Assembly (NCBI GenBank): GCA_008921705.1 | Contig: VFFE01009068.1 | Location: 2,589,965 to 2,653,964, forward strand | DNA from: Burhinus oedicnemus | Taxonomy: Eukaryota; Chordata; Aves; Charadriiformes; Burhinidae | DNA length: 64,000 nt | Direction: 5' to 3' | Shown here: positions 14,218-27,155 of the stretch, piece after piece | Numbering within the stretch: the stretch's first letter is position 1 | Layout of the letters: the number at the start of each line of letters is the position of its first letter | The notes under the pieces: model-generated | What the model was told of the DNA's origin: nothing | Seen by the model: only the letters and a program-made list of their open reading frames with translations | The model's database searches: none | Made by a program: the position numbers and the translations under genes

Positions 14218-14512
14218 CCACTGGAGACATTTCTGGGACACTGGCAACATAAGGCCCATCCAGGAACTTTGGCTCATTATCATTAATGTCTTGCACTTTG
14301 ATGATGAACTCTGATTCAGGCTCTAGTGGTTTCTTGGTGTCAACATCCACAGCCTGAGCACGGAGTGTGTAGAAAGGTTTTTCCTCTCGATCTAGGCTCC
14401 TTATGGCATGAATGTCTCCTGTAGTCTCATCAATGGTAAAAACTGTGCCGGCACCATCTCCTGAAAGGGTATATTTAACAGTGCCCACTCCCTTGTCCAA
14501 GTCAGAATGGAG
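14218..14512 (-). CDS. CDH12: Cadherin-12 (CDH12), second coding exon: most of EC1 and start of EC2
   Basis: This exon has 295 nt, encoding residues 78-175 plus the first base of the next codon. It begins LHSDLDKG directly after an acceptor reading TTCTCAAG, preceded by a long polypyrimidine tract (14517-14545 on the plus strand). It ends at a strong donor, GTGAGTA (14217-14211). EC1 calcium-site motifs are visible: LDRE at about 117-120 and the interdomain linker DINDNEP at about 152-158, followed by the first EC2 strand ([16 protein letters not shown]). The phase 0 acceptor fits the donor of the exon at 50318-50548, and 295 nt is the size I recall for this exon in type II cadherins. Part of the exon lacks an ATG, as expected for an internal exon. 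The sequence agrees with human CDH12 from memory with few substitutions (for example KGVGTV where human has KGEGTV). No other cadherin exon was seen in the window. Confidence 0.96.
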
Positions 14513-17500
14513 CTTGAGAATAAAAAGAAAAAAAAAAAAAGGAGGAAAAGAACATTAATGGCATTTTCTAAGCTTGAAGGCAATTATTATTTTTATTTTT
14601 TTCTCTTATGTAATAAAAATTGTTAGAGGAACCAATTTCATAAGTCCTCAACTGCCTCTAAGTGCATGGAAAAAATGTGGGTAGCATGTTATCTAATATT
14701 TTTACCCCCATCTACTACCCTGCACAGAGAGCATTTCAAAATTCTACCTGCTTTTTCCAATGAATACTCTTCACTACTAAAACTACAATGAAGCAGGGCT
14801 TTGGATTTGTTATAAACTGAAATTTAAGACCAAGGATGGAAAACCACCAGTAACCACATCAAACAAACATGAGATGATGTAAGAGACTGTCAAAAACTTT
14901 CACAGGCATTTGGATTTCAGAGAAGTAGAAGGGAACTATCTAATTTTCATTTTACACACAAAAGCTTGAAAGAATCCTAAACTCAAACTCAAAGAGAAAC
15001 CTGGTTTAAAAAAGACAATATATACCTCTTGATTACAGTAATACTAAACAGAACTAAAAATACTACCTCTTTTACACAAATATTTGATCACTTGTTCTGT
15101 CCTTTCTGAGACAGTCACATTGCAGAGAGTGTGAAGCTAGTTCTCCTGCTCATTGGAAGAATACAGAATTCAATCATTTCTGCCTTAACTCAATTATTTC
15201 CGCCTTAAATACCCATACATACATTTTCCAGGCTGTTAGTATGTTAAATCTCTATTTCTAATTTGAAAAAATACTTGAGTACAAGTTTTTGTCCATTTGA
15301 TCTGTGTCTATACTACTATAATGTGGCCTTAAACACTATTGCAAATGCAAGAATTTTTGAAATCGAAATACAGTATGATGAACTTCTTTCTCAGATGCCT
15401 TTATCTGTTTCATGCTCATCCTTTAAATACACCTAAAAGTTTTGAATAGATATTCAAGGTTACATCACTAATGCTGAAATAGCTTTTAAAATATTCGCCT
15501 GCTTGTCCCATCTAATGAGGACTAAAGAGATCTGCTATAATGGACACGGGTTGGAATGGAGTTTTCAAGAGTGAATTCCCTTAAGCAGTACGGTAAAGCA
15601 ATTATGGATATAGGCTTTATTTACATGATGTACTGCCCAAGGTGAAACACAATAGAGGAAACATGGGACATGAAAGGAGATTATGTAGAAAATGAATTAC
15701 TGAGAAACTAAATGGTTTTGGTAATGGGGCAAGAAGCTAAGCTACAAAGAAAGAGGTAAAGGCAATTATTAACATTTATAGCTATTGCCTTGAAATTGAA
15801 AATAGGTCCTTGTGACTGTGGAAGAGGTCATGGTTTGTGGGATAGAGAGAACATGAATATAGTCTCTTCTTTGTCTACTTTTTCATCTCATCATTCCTGC
15901 TTAGTGAATATACCAGATTCTGATCTTTCATCTAGCTGCTCCCTGCCTGTGATTTAAAATTATCTCTCCAGTTCGAAGTAAAGCATTTTGCTTCTTGAGC
16001 ACTGGTTCACTGTGGAAAGATTCAAAGGAAGTTAATTCTTTTCCTCCTGGGGTGTTAAATATTTCCTTGCTTGCAAAATGAAAAGATAATGCAGCCTGAG
16101 ATAATTAATGACTACTTCTTCCTCATCATTTTAATTTAAGTGGTTCACAAGCTTCCTGCTGTTCCATTATACCTTGCTCAGTTAAAACTTTGTATTTTCC
16201 GTCCATTATCGTATAGAGGCTTACAGACACACACGGAGTGGAGAAAAAAAAAAAAATCAAAATGATGACGAGAAAGCTCAAAGGAAAAAGGTTAGAACTT
16301 TATAGAGGGAACCACACCATTTTCTTACTTGTGTCCCTGTATTAAGTAAAATATGTCTGGGCTTTATTGTGAAGTCTACCTTGTTCCGTACTCCTGGAAA
16401 CAACATTATCACAGAGCAGAAGAATGTGGTTTCGAAGCAGGCATTTGTAAACAGGGAAGTGTCCCAAGAATATTGTCTCTATTCCCATCTCCTGTTATCA
16501 GATTTGGCATGAAAGCTGAGATGGCTGAGTATCTTTCTGATTGCCGGTTGAAGGGTTTACGTTCAACTAGTAACAAATCAGGCTGCATTGCATGCGATAT
16601 CCGAGCACCTGGATTATACTAGAGAGAAATATAGTTGCTTCCACTAGCTGGGGAAAAAGTTAAAAAATATAACAAGAAAAAGGCAAAACAAGGGCTCTTA
16701 AGACAAAGAATGAGTGAAATACAAAGACAAGCACAAGCATAGCTTTTTTTCAACTGTATTGGAACAAAAAAGCTTTATAACTGGCAGCATTAGCAATTAT
16801 ACAGTAATAGATGTGTTTACTGTGCTTCGCAAATATCACTCAGCCAGTATAACCTAGGAATTATTCCATTGATTTAAGCAGAGTTGTATTACTTTGCATT
16901 AGTTGGGATCTGTCACATTGTATTTGTTCATCAAATCATGCTAATCTGCTGATTTCAATATAGGCTTCTTAGATGTCATTGCTGGACAATGTGCAAATGC
17001 ATGCTTATTTCTAACCCACATTGAGCTATGCAATTTGTGGGGCATTTCAATATTACAAAGTGTATAATTACTGAGAGGGAATAGCTGGTTGATTTAATTT
17101 AAAATGAACTAAATTCTCCAAAAATAAAAGGCATGCAATATTGAAATCAGATGCAGGGACGGAGAGAGAGGAACTGGATTTGGTTGGACTTGCACAGCAG
17201 TAGAAAATAATCCTGACTTTCAATGCCTGAAATTTTCCAGAAAGCAGTTTAGGCTAAAGAATAAGTGCTTGCTGGTGTGTCTCTGATTTATGTGTTACAA
17301 GCTGTATTGCACTGGAAGAAAAGACATTTATTTTTTGTGCTGAAAAACTTACAGAAGATTTATGACAGACTAGTTTCTCTGACACTGTGTCCAGCAGTAG
17401 TTTTGGTTTTGTATCCCATTTCTCCTTCCTGCTTGTACTTATTTTCCAATTCATGCTTTTCTGCTATTTGTGCAAAACTACAGGGCAAGAGAACAAGCAC

Positions 17501-17768
17501 TCAAATCTTACCTAAACACCCTCAGTGTGTTTACATTTCAAAATTACTTGAATTTACTGCAACAGGGTGGTACAAATGATTGTATTCACATGGATTTTTC
17601 TTATTGTTATATTTTCTCTGTAAATCCTGAATATTAAAAATGCTACAAAGGTTTGGAAATGCAAGGGATTCATTTCTACTTTTGCTCCAATCTGCGCTGT
17701 TATTCTCACTACGTAAGTAACACAGAGTTTAGTGTCAGATCTTTGGGCAAATCTGCCCCAAGTGTAAA

Positions 17769-17816
17769 ATTAATGATTTCTTGCAGCAAACTCTAGTAGT
17801 GCAGGAAATCATTAAT
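17769..17816. other. Long near-perfect inverted repeat (hairpin)
   Basis: A 17-bp left arm (17769-17785, ATTAATGATTTCTTGCA) is matched by its reverse complement at 17800-17816 with one difference, which would be a G-U pair in RNA. The loop is 14 nt. Three further A-T pairs extend the stem beyond a single bulge. It is shorter than a typical pre-miRNA stem and could be a relic of a small DNA transposon or chance in AT-rich DNA. Confidence 0.6.
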
Positions 17817-18009
17817 ATTTTTCTGTGATGACAGGTAAAGAAATATCATCCTATAATTCTTGCTAATGTGTGCAAACAATAACACATATGGCAAAGGAAA
17901 TCACTGATAAAAAAATCAAGTATGAATAACAAGATGAAGACTATTGTGAAATACATTGTGTAAATCTATGCAGAAACTATGACAGTGTTCTTGAATCATA
18001 TCCAATACC

Positions 18010-18080
18010 AGATGCCAGACTGAGTCAGTCTACAAGTCCATATGATCTAGCAATCTGCTTCAGCCTATAACTAGCTGAAA
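18010..18080 (+). repeat. Possible remnant of an ancient amniote LINE segment
   Basis: The stretch containing ACTGAGTCAGTCTACAAG, then TCCATATGATCTAGCAATC, resembles a dispersed sauropsid repeat that reads like ACTGGGTCAGACCAAAGG, then TCCATCTAGCCCAGTATCC. The similarity is from memory and covers only about 60 bases. Confidence 0.3.
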
Positions 18081-19402
18081 GCTAGTTTGTTTCGGAGATG
18101 ATGAAAAAGTTGGTAACAACTCGCTACAAGCACATCTGGGAGAAATTATTTATTCAGTTTTCCAGGCAGTTATGTCCAATTCCTAACAAGCAGTATGATT
18201 ATTCGTATTTTAGCAACAAATCAAGACCTTACTGCTTCAATAACTCAGTGATATTAACCCCATGTTACTTCAAGAATTCATACACCTGCACAAATGATTT
18301 GCTATTACATATGAAACCACATGAAAGATCAAGAAATGCATTAGCTAATGTACTTCAAGAACTGCTGTGTACTCCTAGCTAAATTCAACATGGCAGTAGT
18401 ATGGCTCAGAAGTATTTGTTCCTTGGTGCTGATTTGCTTCTCAGTATCCTATGCATCTGATCCTCAACTATACCTCTTCTCTTTTCTTAAACACTTCAGT
18501 GGCTTGCATTTATGAACTTACAGTCATTTGGAGAGACGAATTTGTAAATTCACAGGCATAGATAAATAAATAAGAAGCAAAGGAAGTTTAAAAAATTGCA
18601 AGATAGTCTGGCCTTAAAATGAAGCAATCACTACACCCTCACAGACCACGTAAAAACAAAGGCTATGACATTCACTAGGATTGCTGTGATCTTAATATGA
18701 CAGCAATACAGACACTGAAAAATTGTTTTACGAATTGACTGGTTCCCTTTCTTAATTTCGCATCCGTATACAATTTTAAAAAAAGGTAGAGAAAGAAAAG
18801 AGGAGGAAGTAAAAAAGTTTTATATGTCAAGGAATATTTAACATCCCTAAATTGAAATATTCACCCTGTGATATACTTTATGATTCTAAGTCTTATTCCA
18901 TTGCCAATTTCACAGGCTGAAGAAAAATTCCCTGTTCAATTTATTTATTGCTAGTAGATCAATTTAAATGCTATATTGCAGTGCATATCTGGACTGAAAA
19001 CATTGCTTAGTGTTCCAAGATATTAACTCTTCCTTGCATGCACAACAGTACTAGTTATCCATCCCATATCTGTATCTTTACATTGTTTTTCATTATGCAA
19101 TATATTTTAGGACTTTATTCCATTATTTCCTCTGCCTGTATCTACTGCCAATTATCTCCATTTGCTCTGTAGCCATCAGCTCCTCCCCCTCCCCTTTCTT
19201 GGGTAAGATGTGTAATCCAAATTGTTTGAGAAGTCAAAATAGTCAGTTAAATCCAGTTTTACCTAAGACTGCAAACACAGAATGATGTCCTAAACTGAGG
19301 AAAAGAAAAAAGGTCATTGTTATATGGTAAACATAGATGAAAGCAGAGCTATATTGGCAAGCCTCTACTGCAAAAGTCTGTGTGTTAGAAAGGGATGCCC
19401 AC

Positions 19403-19455
19403 GAGAGGAGAGGAGAGGAGAGGAGAGGAGAGGAGAGGAGAGGAGAGGAGAGGAG
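19403..19455 (+). repeat. (GAGAG)n pentanucleotide microsatellite
   Basis: About ten uninterrupted copies of a GAGAG pentamer (53 bp) are seen. The tract is pure, so it is likely to vary in length between individuals. Confidence 0.95.
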
Positions 19456-20079
19456 GGTGTAAATGAGCTTAGAGAAACCTTTGCTACTCACCATTTAGAG
19501 ATGACTTCCTGTTTGGAACATTGCCCGTTTAAAAGATACTTATTCTACACGTATTTTCTGTTGGCAAGAACTCTACAGTCTACACAGATTGCATAGTTCC
19601 TTTTAAAAACTTATAATTAGATTCTGATGTACTGCTTTTATACAAATGCTTTTTTTTTCTTCTGTCTAAAAATACATAAAAGTTGAACGCTTTCCTGAGA
19701 TAAAAGGGTTTGGTGGTGTCAGATACTTTAATTCAGGAAACTGAGTAGTAAAAACAGTGATGCAATTGCTGCTGATCAGATCCAATCAGATTTTTTTTCT
19801 TTCCTCCCTTCTCCATCACAGAGAGAGACATAAACACACACACCCTCCAGAGGGCTTTTAGGGATGAGGCAAAATCTGCTCACAGCACACTCAGTGCAAA
19901 TATTTCTTGATCCTAAAAGTTTGGATTACCTAGGGCATTGTCTGAATACTCAGTTAACATGTGTTAATCAGGCAAAACTGCAGACTAAAGCTTGTGCTGG
20001 GAGGAGTCAGGACACTACAACAAACTGGGTCAGACAACAATCTGCAAAGTAGGCATATGGAAAGAAGTAGCAACTAAAA

Positions 20080-20134
20080 TAGAATCATAGAATTATTTAG
20101 GTTGGAAATGACCTTTAAGATCATCAAGTCCAAA
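20080..20134 (-). mobile_element. CR1 LINE, short 3' tail fragment
   Basis: About 55 bp matches the extreme CR1 3' end: on the plus strand, AGAATCATAGAATTATTTAG, followed by GTTGGAAATGACCTTTAAG. This is the reverse complement of the CR1 tail, so the element lies on the minus strand and is truncated at its 5' end almost to the tail. Confidence 0.85.
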
Positions 20135-22806
20135 TACAAAATGATGAGGTAAAAGAAAGAGGAACGAAAAAAAGAAGAGTGCTGTTTTCTAAAGGTCATT
20201 TGGAAAAGATGGTTTTGTTTCCTATTAAGACTGAATATTATTTGCAATGGGAGGGGTATTTGTATTAGCTTTCTACAGGGCTTTTACAAGAGGCCCACAT
20301 CCATGATTAGGCTTTCTTAGTGCTATGAGAATTTTAAACGATAATTAAAAATGTCAATTAAAGAATGTGTGTATATAATAAAAATATATAAATATATAAA
20401 AAAATATAGCAAGGATAAAAAAATAATTGTTTGAACTAGCAAGCTGTGCATATCATATCACCACAACTAATTTTCTTAGGGATGTATTGCTATGGCTTCT
20501 TTTCCTACATTTAGCAAAATATCTCCTTCCAAGAACTGGCATTCTTTTGTCTAATTTTTATAAAAATGGTAATCGACAACACGGTTCTGCATTTTGAAGT
20601 ATCTTTTGTACACTGTCCAAATTAGATTAGAATACTTTCTTATTCGAAAGAAATTAAATAAAAAGGTTTTTCTACTCTTTTTCTAATGATTTCTGTTTGG
20701 CAAATAAAGCTGAGCTTTATTTAAATTAAAACACCAATTATCCAATTAAATAATACGTTATCTCTTTCTGTCACAGGGATTTCATTTAAGCATACTAAGT
20801 CAGAGCAGTCTTTTCCAATAATGAGTGTGGTTGCCAGTTAGTAGTATGATGGCAAATAAGTCATTAGCAAGAAATAAAAACAGTAGCTGACCTGGTCAGT
20901 TCAACTGAATCCTCATCCCTACCAACATCACTGACTTGAGGGGTCAAGGATTGTTATTTTTCTAATTCTACTGTACAAGCCTATTGTTGTTGCATTATGC
21001 GGAATTCAATAATAACACTTGCAAAATCACATTCCAAAATAAATATTTTTTCTTTCATGAAATGCAATTGCCTATAGACAGAAAAAAATATTGCTAAATG
21101 AAAAAAAAAATGCAGTAGTAAAATACTGAAAAAATAAAAATCTATCAATAATCTCTCATTATAACTTGCTTATACAAGTAATTATATATGTAAGTTACAA
21201 GTTGGATATATTTCTGACAATGACTTCTACATCACCATTTCAGCTAGAGTTGATGCATACAGAAAAACTGTGTCCTCTCTTAAAGAGTAATGTAAGAATC
21301 AATATGGGTGGTGATTTTTTTACTGAACTATTCTTACTGAACTCATATAACTTCCATGTTACAATGTGCTCTGTGTATGTATAGGTTTAAGTCCACAGTT
21401 ATGTTGAATTGCATTTGAGAGAAATGTTCTGCAGAATAGTAACAGCTGACGGGACCATGAATCTGCTGAGGCCTCCAGGTATTAGCATTGTAAAGTAACA
21501 ACATAATCACAAGTTCCAACAACAAATTCCAGTACTGGCTATTAGACAACAACAGAAGACAAAATTTGAGGAAATTTATCAACTTTCAATTTTTTCTTTC
21601 TCAAGTGCAATTTTATACATCCTGCTGAAGTAATATCAGCTACAATGAGGCGTGCAGCTGCTGGTGACAGCTCAGTGGAAAATGATTTCACCATCTCATT
21701 AAATTTTCATAATTTCAGAATTTTTCAAAGTATTTAGCAGGAACAGAGCAGTGGATTGAATCTAAAAAGCTTGCAGCCCAAAGACCTTAATGCATCAGAC
21801 GGGAAAGGGGAGGTTATGCTATGTATCCTTATGCATAGATGTGGCCTCTTCCTTTCACTATTGTGCACTTGAAATCTATGAAAAACTATCTTCTGGTTCA
21901 AAGGAGTCTGCGCAAGACATCATCTGTTACAAATGAAGGCATTTCAGTTGGCACCAGTAGGGCTGGTTTGATTTACACCTGTGAAAACCCTGGTGCTCCC
22001 TCTGTACCACTAACTGGCTGGAGTCCCGGTGGCTGAGTGGGATCATAATGAAACTGAAACTGGGAAATGAGGGAAGGGAATTTGCCACAAGCAGGGGTCT
22101 CAGGAAAAATCATCACAGCCCTCATCAGCAGATACTTGTATTCCTTTTCAAGGCAATACTTGTTTTTAATTCTGAAAACCAAATGAAGAAAAGACAACAT
22201 TACAACGAAATTCTACATTCTTGATATTTAATTTTGCAAGATATGCAAAACACCCAATGGCATTGCTGTAATTAATAAAAATGGTAAGTGTACAGGGGTG
22301 GTGCTCTTTTTAGCTATATATAAGATTGTAGTATTTCCTTTTTGAAACAGGAATCACTGTAAGAATATCAAAAAGACCTGCATCTGTCTGAGTGCCACAT
22401 ACTGACAGTAATACATTATTTTGCATTATGTTCCCTGCTGTATCCCTTCTACAACATATATAAAAGATCAGTGCATGAAAATATTCATTATGCTGTATGA
22501 ATAAATATAATAAAAATAGATACTCAAGAGTTAGGAAGCCTTTACATGAAAGATGTTATATCTATAACAAAATTCTTAAGAAACCTATTGGAGGAGAGTT
22601 CATAATTTCTAATGACTGCCTAATTGTATTTATGAAGATAGTCTCTCTGAAGATCACCAGATAACCACTGTTCAAAAAGTTGAGAACAAGCAGGAATGTC
22701 ATGTTGCAAAATGTCACTGAAATTAAGCTGTTGGCAAGGTTAGGTATTTTCAGTCTAAAATTAGGTGTTTATGCTTGTGAAGTAACAAAATCTTTTTTCT
22801 TTCCAG

Positions 22807-22867
22807 GGTGTGTGAATGTGATCCATTTTCTGTAGAATTATACTGTATAGATGTCTTAAGCTACAAG
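22807..22867 (+). other. Exon-like segment A, related to 29743-29826
   Basis: The segment follows a TTTCTTTCCAG acceptor-like sequence and ends before GTATAA. About 54 bp from the pyrimidine tract onward aligns without gaps to the segment near 29.74 kb with about 42 of 54 identities by hand count. It has stops in all useful frames, so it would be non-coding. It may be an ancient dispersed repeat, not an exon. Confidence 0.3.
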
Positions 22868-23885
22868 GTATAAAATCAAAGTTTATTTTCCTTATTCCTT
22901 ACATGCTTCTACTTGGGCTTTACACGGAAAATACCATTAGTGTCAGAGGACATGTACTTGAATACCAAATTCAACATGATCAATACATGAGATTCCTCAT
23001 CTCATCTAATAATGGGTCATGAGATTATGGATTTTTTCTTCAGACTTAATTTCCCATGGAAGCTACAGCTACAGCTGCTCAGTTGCACGACTTTTTTTTC
23101 TCTCACAGGAACTGTCCTACTGATGCCAGCATGAATACGTTTGTGTAGGCTGTAGGATTAGCTACAAATATGTCATAGGGAAGACAGTGTACTGTATGCC
23201 ATTCGACTTCTGAAATGACAGACAAAAAGACAGTTGCCTGCTAATGGCTGCCACAGCAAATAGGGGCTATGGAATGACAGCTGCTGCTGGAAGACGTCAT
23301 GGCTCTGAGCAGCTTCCCACTACTTCCCTTGGTAGCATTCACTTCACCCCAGATGTCTGGAGCTAATTGAATTCCCTTGAACTTCTTTATACCATTTATA
23401 TCTGATCTAGTTAAAGCAGGTGAATAGGTGACCTTTTTAAGCATGGCTTTTCTGAAATTAATTATGGAAAACTCAAACTTCCTGCTGGAGTTGCTCTGAG
23501 GAGGCAGCAACCTCTATGAGGGACAGTAGCTGATGATCAGCATACATTTCCACACCACAACTGCAACTAGGACAACAAATATATCTCCAACTATGTAGTT
23601 GTAAACATCTATGAAGCCAGTTATCTCCTACTGTTAATCAGTCTCTAATAGAAAACTGTGGTTAGGGGTTAGCTGGCCTCCATCATCTTAGAAAAGGTGC
23701 ACCAGAACACACAAAGTGAATCCCAAGCCTGACTCCCTGACTCAACTCTGCAAAATATCCAGAAATAGATTCTCCAGAAAGTCAAAGGCTCAGTATAGTT
23801 CCTAGAAGCATACCCTCCATAAGACTCCCTAAACTAGGTTTACCCTACTTTAGGAAGCCACAATTCTCTGACAGGCAGAGACATG

Positions 23886-24443
23886 AATCATAGAATCATA
23901 GAACGGCTTAGGTTGGAAGGGACCTTAAAGATCATCTAGTTCCAACCCCCCTGCCATGGGCAAGGACACCTCCCACTAGACCTGGTTGCTCAAAGCCTCA
24001 TCCAACCTGGCCTTCAACACTTCCAGGGGTGGGACCTCTACAGCTTCCCTGGGCAACTTCTTCCAGTGCCTCACCACCCTCAGAGTGAAAAACTTCTTCC
24101 CGAGATCTAATCTAAATCTACCCTCTTCCAGAGTGAAGCCATTACCCCTCATCTTATCACTACATGCCCTTGTCAAAAGTCCCTTTCCAGAGTTCTTGCA
24201 GGCCCTTTTTAGGTAATGGAAGGCTGCTATAAGGTGTTCCAGGAGCCTTCTCTTCTCCAGGCTGAACAACCCCAACTCTCTCAGCCTGTCATCATAGCAG
24301 AGGTGCTCTAATCCTCTGATCATCTTCACTGCCCTCCTCTGGACTCGCTCCAACAGGTCCATGTCCTTCTTATGCTGGGGGCTCCAGAGCTGGACACAGT
24401 ATTCCAGGTGGGGTCTCAGGAGAGTGGAGTAGAGGGGCAGAGA
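23886..24443 (-). mobile_element. CR1 LINE fragment (3' end)
   Basis: This is a 5'-truncated CR1 on the minus strand. The 3' tail with two ATTCTATG-type repeats is at about 23886. The C-terminal RT region is readable as a long frame (24362 to 23976) containing MDLLERVQRRAVKMIRGLEH, then LRELGLFSLEKRRL. This frame is intact for 128 codons, suggesting a fairly young copy. The match breaks near 24443. Confidence 0.95.
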
Positions 24444-24538
24444 GCCTGGACACAGATTACCATACAGACTCCTGTGGTGTTACCCAGTGGTCTACGTATG
24501 CTGAAATCTTTTCTGTGTGTATATCCCAAAAATGGTGG

Positions 24539-24553
24539 TAATAATAATAATAA
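24539..24553 (+). repeat. (AAT)n microsatellite with A-run
   Basis: About five TAA units are followed by a run of A. Confidence 0.8.
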
Positions 24554-26574
24554 AAAAAAATTCAAAATCATTGATAAATACACAGCTTTTAAATACTTTT
24601 AATCAGTTGTCTCTCATAAATCAAAAAGAACAGGTTTCTGTAGTTAGAACACGAAAAGAAAGACTGGAGCTGTAGGATCTCCTCCTTTTAAACACATTGT
24701 TGGAAACATATGCTGAAAGAGTATCAGTTTAAGACCATTGCATTTGGAGAGGTCAAAGTTTCTAAACCAATTATAAAAGCTTATGCTTAATTTGAAATTG
24801 ATCAGAAATTTAAGTAGTAATAAATCTTCTGCTGTTTCCTTTTTTATTTATATCAGTATGCTCTGCAATTCCAGTCTGATCTTGGGGGGTTTTAGAGAAA
24901 AGGCCTATTAAATTCTGTTGGTGCTGATTAAACATTCTTCTTTTTGATCTTTCCCTTAATATATTTTTTTTTCGTTATTTCAAACGTTTTTCTTCACTGA
25001 CGGTATTACAAATTAATATAAAAAATCTCTTCCTCATGTATTTAAATTTAATGTTATGTTAAATACAAAAAACTTGTTCTGTAAATCACACTTCCTGTAA
25101 AGCACTGTCAGTTAAAGTGTCTCTTTTTGTTTGATAATGACACACTAGAACAGGTAGGGAATGACAGAGTAGAAAGATTCTTCCTCAACCTGTCGATCAC
25201 CATGACAAGGCATACTATTATAAACTATTTGACCACTTCTCTTTTCTAAATAGGAAAATAATAATAAAAAAAATCTTAGCTTTTACCACAGAGGTGAAAA
25301 ATATTAATTTTAACACTTACAGTAGAGGGATAATTTTAAGGCGTTTAGAGGCACAGAATTTTGTGAGTGAAACAGAGTATCTTCTGAATTTTTTAATCTC
25401 CTTGTTTTAAGTTAAGTTGGCCCCAAAAAAACAGGCAAACAGGCACACCATGACACAAAAAATGCAAAATAACCCAGCAGTCATGAATCAATAATGCTTA
25501 ATGTGTATGATATAGAGCAATGGAAGGTACAGCTGAGATGCTGAAAGACTTCTTCTGTGCCCAGATATGTCAATCCCAAGAAAGCACAATCACGTGAATC
25601 ATGTTCCAGTTACAAGATTTCCTCAGAACAGTATTTTTAAAGGTTGTTTTAATGAAATTGCCTTTTCATACAGCAGCTGTTGATTTTTGTCAGATTTCAG
25701 AAGAAGCATAAGAAAGGGTTCTGTTGTACATATTTCTTTCATTTTGCTGAAACACTGAAAATGGTTTCAGGTTAAATATTCTTTGGGCATTAAACTGTAA
25801 CTTGCTGTGCATTTGCTACAGTATTGAGAAAAATGCTAGTGTTGAGATAAACTTCCTGCAACACTGATCGAGGTCTAGTTATAATTCAAACAATAATGCA
25901 ATAAACAGCAGTCCCTCCACTTTTTAAAACTACTTGCTCAAGTTGGTTTCTAGTCTGACCAAGTTACATTCTTTGTCTCAAGGACCAATAAGATAAATGG
26001 TAAAATACAAGCAGTGATTACTTAACAGCAGAGTAGCAACTTATGAAATTTTGCGGCCCCAATGTAAGTAGGTTCAATAAATTAAAAAGAGAGTGAGTTT
26101 AATGAAGAGCTACTACAGAAAGAGGAGCAGAAACATGTTTTTGAGGTGACTGAGTTAATGTGGTCACTCTGGAGGAAGAGGAATGAAAGTGCTTAAGGAG
26201 CATATGCCTTGCAGGCCTGCTTGCACGTCATCTCCTGTATCATGATGTCCTTACTGCAACAGGACAACATTTCATATTCAGAATGACAACTAAAAATCAG
26301 TGGTGGAAGCCAGGGCTGCTGGCAGAGGGAGAAGGCTTACTTGAGAAAAAGGTTGTATTACTTTCAAGCTCTCTTAGAAACAGAAAAACTTTATCAATAT
26401 AGCTGGCAGGGATATGAACTTTATTTCCAAATTCAGAATTTTAGAAATAATAATGAAGGAGCCATATCCACAATTTTTTACTCAATCGAATATAATTAGG
26501 GTCTTCAGGAATAGTACCGATCATTTCAACAGAATGTATATGAGGTGGTATTCATGATATCAAAACTTAATAAG

Positions 26575-27155
26575 GGTTGTGGCTTGACCCCAACCAGCAA
26601 CTAGGACCATGTATTTGCTCCCTTGCTCTCACCCCAGTGGAATCGGGGAGAGAATCAGAAGAGTGACAGTGAGAAAACTCGTGGGCTGAAATGAAGGCAG
26701 TTTAATAAATAAAGCAAAAGCTGTGCATGCAAGCAAAGCAAAACAAGGAATTCATTCACTACTTCCCATCAGCAGGCAGGTGTTCAGCCATCCTCAGGAA
26801 AGCAGGGCTCCATCACGTGTAACAGCTACTTGGGAAGACAAACAACATAACTCCAAACGTCCCCCCTTTCCTTCTTCCCCCCAGTTTTGTATACTGAGCA
26901 TGATGGTCTATGGCGTGGAATATCCCTTTGGTCAGTTGAGGTCAGCTGTCCCAGCTGTGTCTCCTCCCAACTTTTTGTGCAATTGGAGCCTACTTGGCGG
27001 TGGGGCGGTGTGAGGAGCAGAAAAGGCCTTGACTGCTTAGCAACAACCAAAAACATTAGTGCACTACCAACAGCGTTCCCATCCCAAACCCAAAACACAG
27101 CACTGTACCAGCTGCTAGTAAGAAAGTCAACGCCATCCCAGCTGAAACCATGACA
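26575..27155. mobile_element. Solo LTR of an endogenous retrovirus, copy 1
   Basis: This 581-bp element is flanked by a perfect 5-bp target site duplication, ATAAG (26570-26574 and 27156-27160). It aligns along its whole length, in the same orientation, with 56550-57145. Its end is ...CATGACA; its start should be TG but the first base is mutated to G. No internal retroviral sequence is present, so it is a recombined solo LTR. A 5-bp duplication is usual for ERVL-type elements, and the sequence resembles an LTR widespread in birds, but I cannot name the family with certainty. An AATAAA lies at about 26705 on the plus strand, weak support for plus orientation. Confidence 0.85.

Noticed and set aside
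14401..14583. 60-codon frame overlapping the CDH12 exon on the same strand
   Set aside because: It is an out-of-frame shadow of the cadherin exon running into the polypyrimidine tract.
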